A DNA stretch of 10,476 bases from Solirubrobacterales bacterium (GTDB taxonomy: Bacteria > Actinomycetota > Thermoleophilia > Solirubrobacterales > 70-9), in contig JACDBR010000155.1 of assembly GCA_013694825.1 (NCBI GenBank), positions 1-10,476 of the forward strand. Direction: 5' to 3'. Numbering within the stretch: the stretch's first letter is position 1; each line of letters begins with the position of its first letter. This document shows, piece by piece, positions 1 through 6,719 of the stretch. Below the pieces are notes generated by a model, which was given only the letters and a program-made list of their open reading frames with translations, was not told where the DNA came from and did no database searches. A program made the position numbers and the translations under genes.

Positions 1-1
1 C

Positions 2-94
2 AACCTCGAGTCGGTGTTCACCTACGAGGGCACCGACGAGGTGCACACGCTCACGCTCGGGCAGGCGCTGACCGGGATCTCGGCCTTCCGCTGA
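2..94 (+). CDS. Acyl-CoA dehydrogenase, 3' end only (glutaryl-CoA dehydrogenase-like)
   Basis: Only the last 30 residues lie in the window, ending ...LTGISAFR before TGA at 92-94. The tail contains TYEGTDEVHTLTLGQALTG. This matches the C-terminal signature of acyl-CoA dehydrogenases, where the Glu of the YEGT motif is the catalytic base that removes the alpha proton of the acyl-CoA. The form TYEGT-(D/H)-(D/E)-(I/V)-H followed by LG(Q/R)A(L/I)TGI(S/A)AF is closest to glutaryl-CoA dehydrogenases of lysine/tryptophan breakdown. An assignment to another acyl-CoA dehydrogenase subgroup cannot be excluded from so short a piece. The rest of the gene lies to the left of the window. A hairpin at 130-156 probably ends its transcript. 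Confidence 0.85.
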   Translation, partial: NLESVFTYEGTDEVHTLTLGQALTGISAFR

Positions 95-129
95 ACGCGG
101 ACGTCGACACAGGGCTGGCAGCGCTCGGA

Positions 130-156
130 ACGTCGGCGCCGGCCCGGCGTCGGCGT
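130..156 (+). terminator. Strong GC hairpin after the acyl-CoA dehydrogenase gene
   Basis: Positions 130-141 pair with 145-156 around the 3-nt loop GCC, giving a 12-bp stem with two G-U wobbles (133-153 and 136-150). It begins 36 nt after the upstream stop and 39 nt before the next gene. No U-tract follows (CGGCGTCAGG), so it would be a U-less terminator of the kind often proposed in high-GC actinobacteria. It could also be a 3'-end stabiliser. The right arm and the bases just after it consist of GTCGGC repeats, so part of the pairing may simply reflect low-complexity sequence. Confidence 0.5.
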
Positions 157-194
157 CGGCGTCAGGAAATCGGGCTTGCTGATGGAATGAGCCG

Positions 195-971
195 GTGAGC
201 GCGCTCGAGGTCCTGTTCGTACTCGTCGCCGGGGTAGGCGCCGGCGCGATCAACGCGGCCGTTGGAACGGGCACGCTGATCACCTTTCCGGTTCTGCTGG
301 CGATCGGCTATCCGCCCGTCGTCGCCAACGTCTCCAACTCGATCGGCCTGGTACCGGGCGCGGTCGCCGGCGCGCTCGGCTATCGCGCGGAGCTAGTGGG
401 CCAGCGTCGTCGTGTCCTGCGGCTCGCGGTGGCCTCGATCAGCGGCGGGATCGTCGGTGCAGCGGCTCTGCTCCTGCTTCCGGCCTCGGCTTTCGACGCC
501 GTGGTCCCGGTCTTCGTCGGCCTCGCGGTGGTGCTGGTCGCCTTCCAGCCGAGGATCTCTGCCTGGGTGACGAGGCGCCGCGAGGCGCGGGCCCGGCAGG
601 ACGAGGCCGCCGACGCCGACGGCGGGCTGGGGGCGCGGATCGCGACCTTCGCATGTGGCATCTACGGCGGCTACTTCGGCGCCGCCCAGGGAGTGATGTT
701 CCTGGCCACGGTGGGAGCCGTCCTACCGGACGACCTGCAGCGCATCAACGCGCTCAAGAACGTGCTCGTCGGGATGGTCAACGGCGTCGCGGGACTGGTC
801 TTCGTCTTCGCCGCCGACGTCGCCTGGCTGCCGACCGCGATCATCGCCGTCGGGGCGACGGTCGGCGGCTTCCTCGGCGCCCGCTTCGGCCGCCGCCTGC
901 GGCCCGAGCTGCTGCGGGGGATCATCATCGTCGTCGGCGTCGTGACGGTCGTGCGCCTCGCCCTGGCGTAG
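195..971 (+). CDS. TauE/SafE family (DUF81) membrane permease
   Basis: A 258-residue polytopic membrane protein. The GTG at 195 is the first possible start, because an in-frame stop lies at 180-182; the ribosome site is weak. The N-terminal half has the family pattern of a glycine-rich first helix followed by an NxxxGTGTLITFP-like stretch and NVSNSIGLVPGAVAG. The C-terminal half repeats the fold, with YFGAAQGVMFLA, INALKNVLVGMVNGVAG and a final GGFLGARFGRRL segment. Between the halves (about residues 113-145) lies a charged cytoplasmic loop rich in Arg, Ala and Asp. TauE/SafE proteins are thought to export or import sulfite, sulfoacetate or other organosulfur and organic anions; nothing here fixes the substrate. 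The gene stands alone on its strand and its stop is 2 bp from the stop of the convergent tetR gene. Confidence 0.85.
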   Translation: MSALEVLFVLVAGVGAGAINAAVGTGTLITFPVLLAIGYPPVVANVSNSIGLVPGAVAGALGYRAELVGQRRRVLRLAVASISGGIVGAAALLLLPASAFDAVVPVFVGLAVVLVAFQPRISAWVTRRREARARQDEAADADGGLGARIATFACGIYGGYFGAAQGVMFLATVGAVLPDDLQRINALKNVLVGMVNGVAGLVFVFAADVAWLPTAIIAVGATVGGFLGARFGRRLRPELLRGIIIVVGVVTVVRLALA

Positions 972-973
972 GT

Positions 974-1666
974 CTAGACGCGCGCGGGTGCGACCCCTGG
1001 CCCGAAGCTGACCCCGCCTCGGACTACCGCCATCGCGCTCTGAAGGCAGGCCTCCTCGAGGTCGTCGAGGTCGATCCGAAACAGCGCCGCGTTGCCCTCG
1101 GGGGTGCGGCGGACGCCGACCTTGATTCGCGCGAGGTGCATCAGCCCGAGCATCTGCGCCCAGAGGAGATTGGCCATCGCGTCGGGGTCGGTGACCGCGA
1201 AGACCTCTGCCTCGCTGCCGTCGCGAAGTGTCGTGGCGAGAATCTCCAGGCAGTCCGCCATGCCCTGTCCGAGGTTGATCCAGACGCTTGGGGAGACGTT
1301 GTCCCGCAGCTGCGCGGCCGGGCGCTTCATCAGCGCCAGCGAGCTGTCGAGGAAGGCCGGGTAGCGCTCGCAGAAACCGATGAATGCCCGCGTCAGGCGC
1401 TCGAGCCGGGCCGCCGGGTCGCGTGCCATGTCGACCGCCTCGGTCATGACCCCGTGGAGCTCCTCGAGGTAGTCGAGCATCGTCGCGATGTAGAGCTCCT
1501 CCTTGGAGGAGAAGTAGCGGTAGATCAGGCCGCGCGCGATCCCGACCGACCGGGCGATCTCCTCGACCGGCGCGTCCTGGAGCCCCCGCTCGTCGAAAAG
1601 CGCTCTGGTGCCGCGCACGATGTCACGCTCGCGCAGCTGCCTCGGAGTGCGCGGACGCGCCGTCAT
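974..1666 (-). CDS. TetR/AcrR family transcriptional regulator (likely controls the desaturase operon)
   Basis: A 230-residue regulator from ATG at 1666. The frame stays open to 1735, but that extension would run through the promoter/operator region, and GTG at 1669 is an equally close alternative start. Residues 10-60 form a typical TetR DNA-binding domain: RERDIVRGTRALFDERG, then the helix-turn-helix VEEIARSVGIARGLIYRYFSSKEELY. The C-terminal two thirds are alpha-helical and presumably hold ligand-binding and dimerisation surfaces. It is divergent from the reductase-desaturase operon. A 27-bp dyad at 1709-1735 lies between them, so by TetR-family precedent it probably represses both its own gene and the operon until an inducer (plausibly an acyl-CoA) binds. 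The ligand cannot be read from the sequence. Confidence 0.9.
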   Translation of the reverse strand: MTARPRTPRQLRERDIVRGTRALFDERGLQDAPVEEIARSVGIARGLIYRYFSSKEELYIATMLDYLEELHGVMTEAVDMARDPAARLERLTRAFIGFCERYPAFLDSSLALMKRPAAQLRDNVSPSVWINLGQGMADCLEILATTLRDGSEAEVFAVTDPDAMANLLWAQMLGLMHLARIKVGVRRTPEGNAALFRIDLDDLEEACLQSAMAVVRGGVSFGPGVAPARV

Positions 1667-1708
1667 CACCGGCCAGGGTAGAGGAATAGGGCCCCGACAG
1701 GTAGCTCC

Positions 1709-1735
1709 GTGAACGCCTGAGTGACAGTCGTTCAC
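1709..1735. promoter_or_regulatory. 27-bp dyad, probable TetR operator
   Basis: The outer arms GTGAACG (1709-1715) and CGTTCAC (1729-1735) are perfect reverse complements. Inside them CTG (1717-1719) pairs with CAG (1725-1727). In all, 10 of 13 symmetric positions match around the centre at 1722. The dyad sits in the tetR/reductase intergenic region and overlaps the -35 hexamer of the operon promoter, which is the usual geometry for TetR repression. The assignment to the adjacent TetR protein is inferred from position. Confidence 0.75.
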
Positions 1736-1749
1736 CGCTTAGCTATCTT
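1721..1749 (+). promoter_or_regulatory. Probable promoter of the reductase-desaturase operon
   Basis: A GTGACA box (1721-1726; consensus TTGACA) is followed after exactly 17 bp by TATCTT (1744-1749; consensus TATAAT). This is a good sigma-70-type (HrdB/SigA-like) promoter for such GC-rich DNA. Transcription would start near 1756, leaving a leader of about 70 nt before the ATG at 1829. The -35 lies inside the 27-bp dyad, so a bound regulator would exclude RNA polymerase. Confidence 0.65.
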
Positions 1750-1828
1750 CCCCGGGCGCGCCGGCTGGGACGAGCCGCGCCTCAGAGCACGTGAACGACC
1801 AGAGATCGAAGACGACGGGAGCCGGCAG

Positions 1829-2923
1829 ATGGCCGAGGTAGGCGCTAAGCCCGACGTCTCGCCGCTGCGTCGCCGCGCGCTCGGCGCGATGCGCTCGCTG
1901 TTCACCCCGCTGCTGCCCGACGACTACCTCGAGCTGATCAACCCGCTCTGGTCGAGCCGCGAGCTGCGCGGCCGGGTCGAGCAGATCCAGCGTGAGACCG
2001 ACGACACGGTCACCATCGTGATCAAGCCCGGCCACGCCTGGCCAGGCCACGCCCCTGGTCAGTACCTGCGGGTGGGCGTGATCATCGACGGCGTCCACCA
2101 CTGGCGTGCCTACTCGCTGACCTCGGAGACCGACCGCCCGGATGGCTGCATCAGCGTCACGCCGAAGCTGGTCGACCAGGGCACCGTCTCGCCCCACCTG
2201 GTCAAGGAGCTGAAGCCTGGGACGCTCGTCCGGCTGGGTGGGGTGGAGGGCGACTTCACGCTGCCCGAGACGATCCCCGACAAGGCGCTCTTCATCAGCG
2301 CCGGCAGCGGAATCACGCCGATCATGAGCATGCTGCGCGAGCTTGATCGCCGCGACGAGGTCCGCGACGTGGCGCTGATTCACTCCTCGCACACGCTCGA
2401 AGGGGTCGTCTTCGGCAATGAGCTGCGTGAGCTCGACGCCGGCCACGACCGCTTCCACCTCCTCGTCCAGGTGACGGGCGAGCAGGGTCGGATCTCGCCG
2501 GCCGACCTCGACGAGCTCTGCCCCGATTGGCGAGAGCGCACCACGTTTGCCTCCGGGCCTCCCGACCTGCTCGACGCGCTGGTCGAGCACTGGGAGGATG
2601 AAGGCGACCCTCAGCTGCTTTACATGGAGCGCTTCCAGCCCAAGATCGGGGGTGGCGAGGAGGGCGAGGGCGGCACGATCACCTTCAGCAAGAGCGAGTG
2701 CACGACCGAGTGCGACGGCGCAACGCCGATCCTCGTGGCCGGCGAGGAAGCCGGGCTCGCGCTGCCCTTCGGCTGCCGCGAGGGGATCTGCCACACCTGC
2801 ATCGGCAAGCTCAACTCGGGCCGGATCCGAGACATGCGAAACGGCGACGTCAAGGGAACGCAGGGCGAGATGGTGCGGACCTGCATCCACGCGCCTGAGG
2901 GCGACGTCGAGATCGGGCTCTAG
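1829..2923 (+). CDS. Ferredoxin-NAD(P)H reductase-type electron donor for desaturase (Rv3230c-like)
   Basis: A 364-residue modular electron-transfer protein. An N-terminal region of about 45 residues precedes a ferredoxin-reductase FAD domain with RAYS (93-96). A pyridine-nucleotide domain follows with GSGITPIMSMLR (159-170). The C-terminal plant-type [2Fe-2S] domain has Cys316, Cys321, Cys324 and Cys352 (CREGICHTC...TC). It should pass electrons from NAD(P)H through FAD and the iron-sulfur cluster to the diiron desaturase encoded 63 nt downstream. The same gene pair, Rv3230c with DesA3, makes oleoyl-CoA in Mycobacterium tuberculosis. The frame is open back to GTG 1721, but that start lies inside the promoter. 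ATG 1829 is preceded by GGGAG (1817-1821) at 7 nt, so I chose it. Confidence 0.92.
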   Translation: MAEVGAKPDVSPLRRRALGAMRSLFTPLLPDDYLELINPLWSSRELRGRVEQIQRETDDTVTIVIKPGHAWPGHAPGQYLRVGVIIDGVHHWRAYSLTSETDRPDGCISVTPKLVDQGTVSPHLVKELKPGTLVRLGGVEGDFTLPETIPDKALFISAGSGITPIMSMLRELDRRDEVRDVALIHSSHTLEGVVFGNELRELDAGHDRFHLLVQVTGEQGRISPADLDELCPDWRERTTFASGPPDLLDALVEHWEDEGDPQLLYMERFQPKIGGGEEGEGGTITFSKSECTTECDGATPILVAGEEAGLALPFGCREGICHTCIGKLNSGRIRDMRNGDVKGTQGEMVRTCIHAPEGDVEIGL

Positions 2924-2986
2924 CGGCCCGCCGTCGAGAGCTCGTCGAGAACTTCCGCAAACTTCCACCAAAGGAGCGACGACCAA

Positions 2987-4402
2987 ATGCCCGCAACACA
3001 GATAGAGAGCCCGCTGGCCCACCTCTCCGACGAGCAGGTCGAAGAGCTCGGCAAGGAGTTCGACGCGATCCACGACGAGGTCTACGGCGAGCTCGGCGAT
3101 CGCGACCGCAAGTACATAACGAGCATGATCGAGATGCACCGCCGACTGCTCGTGATCAGCCGCGCGGTCCTCGTCGCCTCACCGTTCAGGCCGGCGTGGG
3201 CGCTTGGCACGGCGAGCCTCGGCGCGGCCAAGATCCTCGAGAACATGGAGATCGGCCACAACGTCCTGCACGGTCAGTGGGACTGGATGAACGATCCCTA
3301 CATCCACTCCTCGACCTGGGACTGGGACACCGCCTCGACCGCCGACGCCTGGAAGCACTCCCACAACTACATCCACCACACGTACACGAACATCCGCGGC
3401 AAGGACAAGGACCTCGGCTACGAGATCATGCGGATCGACCCGCATCAGCGCTGGCACCCGGTCTACCTGCTGCAGCCGTTCTACAACGTGCTGCTGATGC
3501 TCTTCTTCGAATGGGGCGTCGCCGTCCACGACCTCGACCTCGACGCCGTGCGCGCCGGGGAGAAGTCGCACAAGCAGGTCGCCAAGGAGCTCAAGGGCAT
3601 CTCGGGCAAGATGCGCGACCAGATCGTCAAGGACTACATCGCCTGGCCCCTGATCAGCGCCCTGCCGACCGTCGGCCTCGAGCTGATCCGCTCAGGCGGC
3701 GCGGTCGATCGGGGGGAGGGCAACCGCGCTCGGAGGCTGGGGCGGAAGCTCGGCCGCCGCGTCGGTCGCCGGCGCTCGACGCAGCAGGTCGCAGCCGACT
3801 TCGCCGCCACCGCGCTTCGCTCGGGCGCCGAGACGTTCAAGGCGACCGCGACCGCGAACGCGACCGCGAACGTGATCCGCAACGTGTGGTCGAACTGGAT
3901 CATCTTCTGCGGCCACTTCCCCGACCAGACCTACACCTTCTCCAGGAACGAGGTCGAGGACGAGACGCGGGGCGGCTGGTACGTACGCCAGCTCGTCGGC
4001 GCCGCCAACATCGAGGGCAGCGCCTTCTTCCACGTCGCCTCGGGCAACCTCGGCTACCAGGTCGAGCACCACCTGTTCCCCGACATGCCGAGCACCCGCT
4101 ACGCCGAGATCGCTCCGCGCGTGAAGGAGATCTGCTCGCGCTACGGCCTGCCGTACAACACCGGGCCGTTCATGCAGCAGCTCGGGATGGTGCAGCGGAC
4201 GATCCTGCGTCTGGCCTTCCCCGGTGGCAAGCCGCGTCCCAAGCCCGGCCCCTACAAGGGCGAGCACTTCGGTGCGGCGTCTCGTAACGGCTCATCGAAC
4301 GGACACGCCGGGGCGTCGAACCCTCGCCACCGGGGCGCGACGGGCTCCGGTCCCGAGCAGCAGTCGGAGGGCGTCCGGGTCGAGATGCCCAACGACGACT
4401 AG
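2987..4402 (+). CDS. Membrane fatty acyl-CoA desaturase (DesA3-like)
   Basis: A 471-residue integral membrane diiron desaturase. ATG 2987 has AGGAG (2972-2976) 10 nt upstream. The three histidine boxes are present: GHNVLHGQ (His91, His95), HSHNYIHH (residues 124-131) and QVEHH (358-362). His310 in CGHFPD may be a further ligand. Hydrophobic segments flank boxes 1 and 2 (about 55-85 and 155-182). The enzyme should insert a cis double bond into long-chain acyl-CoA using O2 and electrons from the reductase encoded just upstream, as DesA3 does at C9 of stearoyl-CoA; the regiochemistry here is inferred. Two oddities are visible. An Arg-rich stretch lies at 246-263 (RARRLGRKLGRRVGRRR), followed by an alanine/threonine/asparagine repeat at 286-295. 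The polar Gly/Ser/Asn/Pro tail after about 412 is low in complexity. Confidence 0.93.
   Translation: MPATQIESPLAHLSDEQVEELGKEFDAIHDEVYGELGDRDRKYITSMIEMHRRLLVISRAVLVASPFRPAWALGTASLGAAKILENMEIGHNVLHGQWDWMNDPYIHSSTWDWDTASTADAWKHSHNYIHHTYTNIRGKDKDLGYEIMRIDPHQRWHPVYLLQPFYNVLLMLFFEWGVAVHDLDLDAVRAGEKSHKQVAKELKGISGKMRDQIVKDYIAWPLISALPTVGLELIRSGGAVDRGEGNRARRLGRKLGRRVGRRRSTQQVAADFAATALRSGAETFKATATANATANVIRNVWSNWIIFCGHFPDQTYTFSRNEVEDETRGGWYVRQLVGAANIEGSAFFHVASGNLGYQVEHHLFPDMPSTRYAEIAPRVKEICSRYGLPYNTGPFMQQLGMVQRTILRLAFPGGKPRPKPGPYKGEHFGAASRNGSSNGHAGASNPRHRGATGSGPEQQSEGVRVEMPNDD
3842..3871 (+). repeat. Hexamer tandem repeat GCGA(C/A)C x5 inside the desaturase gene
   Basis: Five in-frame 6-bp units (GCGACC, GCGACC, GCGAAC, GCGACC, GCGAAC) encode ATATANATAN, residues 286-295, just before the conserved NVIRNVW segment. 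The repeat is a likely site of replication slippage by multiples of two residues and so could vary in length between strains without breaking the frame. Confidence 0.7.
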
Positions 4403-4424
4403 CCGCTCGGCCGCGACCGGCGCC

Positions 4425-5979
4425 TCAGCCGACCAGCTCGGCCTCGGCCGGGTCGGGCCGGCCGGCGGGCGAGGTCTCGTAGGAGTCGAGGTCGATGCTC
4501 CGCATTCTCCGGCGCAGGTCGATGGTCGTCCAGGGATAGATCGAGCTGTTGCGCCCGTTTCGGTCGAGGTAGTAGCTGGCGCAGCCGCCGGCGTTCCAGA
4601 CCGTCGGCTGCAGCGCCCGCTGGACCTTCTCGTTGTAGCGCCGCTGGACGTCGGCGCGAACGTCGAGGCTGGCAAGGCGCTCGCGGTCCATCGCCTGGAC
4701 CGATTCGACGATGTAGCGCATCTGAGCCTCGATCAGGACGAGCGCCGAGGTGTGGCCGTTGGCGATGTTGGGGCCGATCGTCATGAACAGGTTCGGGAAG
4801 CCGGAGACGTTCGTCCCCAGGTAGGCCTGCGGGCTGCCCTGCCAGACCTCCGAGAGCAGGCGGCCGTCGGCCCCGCGCACGCGATCGGCGATCGGCGGGT
4901 CGGTGACCCGGAACCCGGTTCCGAAGATGATCGTGTCGACCTCGCGCTCGATGCCCTCGGAGTCGACGATCGAACGCTCGCGGACCTCGGAGACGCCGCG
5001 CGGCACCGACCTCGACATGCGGCTGCGTCAGTGCCGGGTAGTAGCTGTTGGAGAGCAGCAGCCGCTTGCAGCCGAGGATGAAGTGCGGGGTGAGGATCCT
5101 GCGCAGCTCCGGGTCACGGACCTGCCGGCGCAGGTGCTGGAGGCCGAGCCTCTGGATCTGGGCCATCACCCGTGGCCGGCGCTGGGCGAGCTGGACGAGC
5201 TCGAGCGCGTGATAGAGCAGCTCGCGCCACGCGCGCTGGGCGAGCGGCGCGCGGCGAAACAGCGCCTTCTCGACTCCGGGGATCTCGTGATCGAGCTTCG
5301 GCAGCACCCACGGGGCGGTGCGCTGAAATAGGTGCAGCCGCCCGACGCGCGGGGTGATCTCGGGGACGAACTGGATCGCCGATGAGCCGGTGCCGACGAC
5401 GGCGACCCGCTCGCCGCTGAGGTCGTGGTCGTGGCGCCAGCGCGCCGAGTGGAAGCTGGTGCCGGCGAAATCACCGATCCCGGGCAGCGAGGGGATCACG
5501 GGCTCGTGCAGCGGGCCCGAGGCGGCCACGAGGACGTCGGCCAGCAGCGTGCCGCGGCTCGTCTCGACGACCCAGCACTGCTCAGCGGCGTCCCAGTGGG
5601 CGGCCAGGACCTCGGTCTCGAGCCTGACCCGGCGCTCGACCTCGTACTTGCGAGCGATGCCCAGCAGGTAGTCCTGGATCTCCGGCTGCTTGGCGAAGAC
5701 GTTGCTCCACTCGGGGTTCTGCTCGAAGGAGAAGGAGTAGAGCGAGGAGGGCACGTCGCAGGCGCATCCGGGGTAGGTGTTGTCGCGCCAGGTGCCGCCG
5801 AGCTCGGAGCCCTTCTCGAGCACGACGAAGTCGGCGATCCCGGCTCGCTCGAGCGCGATCGAGACGCCGATGCCGGCGAAGCCGCCGCCGATCACCAGCA
5901 CGCGCACGCGTTCGGGCGGGACGCCGCCCGGCCTAGCGGTGGCGCCGTTGGCGACGGCGGTGGGACTCGTTGTGCTCAT
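4425..5979 (-). pseudogene. Flavin-containing / Baeyer-Villiger monooxygenase, frameshifted
   Basis: A class B flavoprotein monooxygenase read in two frames. The first frame runs from ATG 5979 (SD GGAG at 5990-5987, 7 nt away). It has the FAD site GGGFAGIG (31-38), GGTWRDNTYPGCACD, the Baeyer-Villiger-like fingerprint FxGxxxHxxxW (171-181), the NADPH site GTGSSA (196-201) and SNSYYPALTQPHVEV. About residue 324 (plus-strand 5006-5007) the homology jumps to the next frame with VPRGVSEVRERSIVD, IIFGTGFRVTD, NLFMTIGPN and a C-terminus stopping at 4425-4427. Removing one G from GTCGGTGCC restores a continuous 517-residue protein, a normal family length. Both halves are well conserved, so this is a very recent lesion or a sequencing error. 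Members oxidise ketones, sulfides or alkyl chains with NADPH and O2. It is coupled to the upstream tetR by an ATGA overlap. Confidence 0.88.
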
Positions 5980-6611
5980 CTTGATTCTCCCATCGTTGGG
6001 GGCCGCCGGCGACTCACACCCTCGAACATCAGGCTCGTCAACGATGCGACCCAGCGCTCGCGGGCAGCGGCCGCGTCGGGCATCCGCGCCGCCGCGAGCG
6101 CGCCGGCGAAGATCATTCCGTTGATCGCCCTGGCGCTCGTGGCGATGTCGAGGTCGGCTCGCAGAAAGCCCCGTTCGACGCCGTTTCGCAGGTAGCGCTC
6201 GCCAACCTCGGCGAACAGGTCCTGCGCGGCGAGCAGGCGCTCGGCGAGCTGCTGGTCGGCGCCCATGCCCTCTACGAAGAAGAGCTGGGCGAGCTCGGAG
6301 TCGTCGATGAACACGTCGCAGAGCGCCCGCCCGATCCGCTCGGATTGAGCGCGGTACTCGGTCAAGGTCGAAGCCGACTCGGGGTCCTCGCTCGACAGCG
6401 CCGCGCCGATGCGCTCGACGACTCCTTCGAGCACGTGCTCGAGGATGTCTCGCTTGTTCTGGAAGTAGCGATAGAAGGTTCCGTGGCCGATTCCGAGTCG
6501 CAGCGCGATATCGGCGATGCCGGTGGCGTGGTAGCCGTGTTCGGCGAACTCGCTGCTCGCTGCGCGCGCGATCTCGTCGCGCCGCCTGGTCGTCAGCTCG
6601 GCTGTCGGCAC
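5976..6611 (-). CDS. TetR/AcrR family regulator coupled to the flavin monooxygenase
   Basis: About 211 residues if started at GTG 6611; TTG 6617 and GTG 6641 are possible upstream starts. The frame is open much further back, but that part is a shadow of the divergent ctaG gene. The DNA-binding domain is clear near the N-terminus: TTRRRDEIARAASSEFAEHG, then the helix-turn-helix GIADIALRLGIGHGTFYRYFQNKRDIL. The C-terminal domain is helical, with the FFVEGMG and AINGMIFAGALAAARM segments often seen in acyl-responsive TetR proteins. Its stop overlaps the monooxygenase start (ATGA, 5976-5979), so the two genes are one operon with translational coupling. The regulator is probably autoregulatory through the dyad at 6618-6633. 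The ligand is unknown; a hydrophobic substrate or product of the monooxygenase is a reasonable guess. Confidence 0.9.
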   Translation of the reverse strand: MPTAELTTRRRDEIARAASSEFAEHGYHATGIADIALRLGIGHGTFYRYFQNKRDILEHVLEGVVERIGAALSSEDPESASTLTEYRAQSERIGRALCDVFIDDSELAQLFFVEGMGADQQLAERLLAAQDLFAEVGERYLRNGVERGFLRADLDIATSARAINGMIFAGALAAARMPDAAAARERWVASLTSLMFEGVSRRRPPTMGESR

Positions 6612-6625
6612 GATCAAGAATGATA
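6611..6625 (-). promoter_or_regulatory. Candidate -10 with (near-)leaderless start for the second tetR
   Basis: On the minus strand TATCAT (6625-6620) is a good -10 box. The GTG at 6611 begins 8 nt beyond it, about where transcription should begin. That would give a leaderless or nearly leaderless mRNA, common in actinobacteria, and agrees with the lack of a Shine-Dalgarno sequence. I see no convincing -35 at 16-19 bp. The -10 lies inside the GAATGA/TCATTC dyad, so repressor and polymerase would compete. Confidence 0.45.
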
Positions 6626-6633
6626 CGTCATTC
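6618..6633. promoter_or_regulatory. Perfect dyad GAATGA-N4-TCATTC, probable TetR operator
   Basis: The 6-bp arms GAATGA (6618-6623) and TCATTC (6628-6633) are exact reverse complements with a 4-bp spacer (TACG). The site lies 6 bp upstream of the proposed GTG start of the second tetR and covers its candidate -10 box. From memory, the operator of the TetR-family FadR of Bacillus subtilis has the same half-sites and 4-bp spacing (TGAATGA-N4-TCATTCA). Recognition by the adjacent TetR is inferred from position. Confidence 0.7.
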
Positions 6634-6652
6634 CGCGTCACGACCTGTCGGG

Positions 6653-6681
6653 TCGAGACCACGCCCTTGCCCGCGTAACCT
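6653..6681 (+). promoter_or_regulatory. Candidate promoter for ctaG
   Basis: TCGAGA (6653-6658, 4/6 to TTGACA), a 17-bp spacer and TAACCT (6676-6681, T-A-N3-T) form a plausible vegetative promoter. Its start point would fall near 6688, about 32 nt upstream of the ctaG GTG. It is back to back with the tetR promoter. Confidence 0.4.
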
Positions 6682-6719
6682 CGGAGCGTGATCTCCGAGC
6701 GCGCAGCGGCAGCGGGCCA

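Noticed and set aside
182..198. Tiny ATG frames (ATG-GAA-TGA and ATG-AGC-CGG-TGA) before the permease
   Set aside because: Two or three codons, no ribosome site; likely chance.
653..1681. 342-codon plus-strand open frame across the permease and the first tetR
   Set aside because: It is Arg/Gly/Ala-rich shadow translation, overlaps two well-supported genes, and has no motif or ribosome site.
1721..1828. Upstream GTG start adding 36 residues to the reductase
   Set aside because: The GTG is part of the -35 box and operator, the extra residues look non-homologous, and ATG 1829 has a good ribosome site.
1739..3139. 466-codon minus-strand open frame opposite the reductase
   Set aside because: It mirrors a gene with clear FAD and [2Fe-2S] motifs; long antisense frames are expected in high-GC DNA.
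4403..4424. Bidirectional terminator between the convergent desaturase and monooxygenase genes
   Set aside because: Only 22 nt long and just very short GC pairings are possible.
4224..5081. Plus-strand frame opposite the monooxygenase 3' end
   Set aside because: Shadow frame; the minus strand carries conserved monooxygenase motifs throughout.
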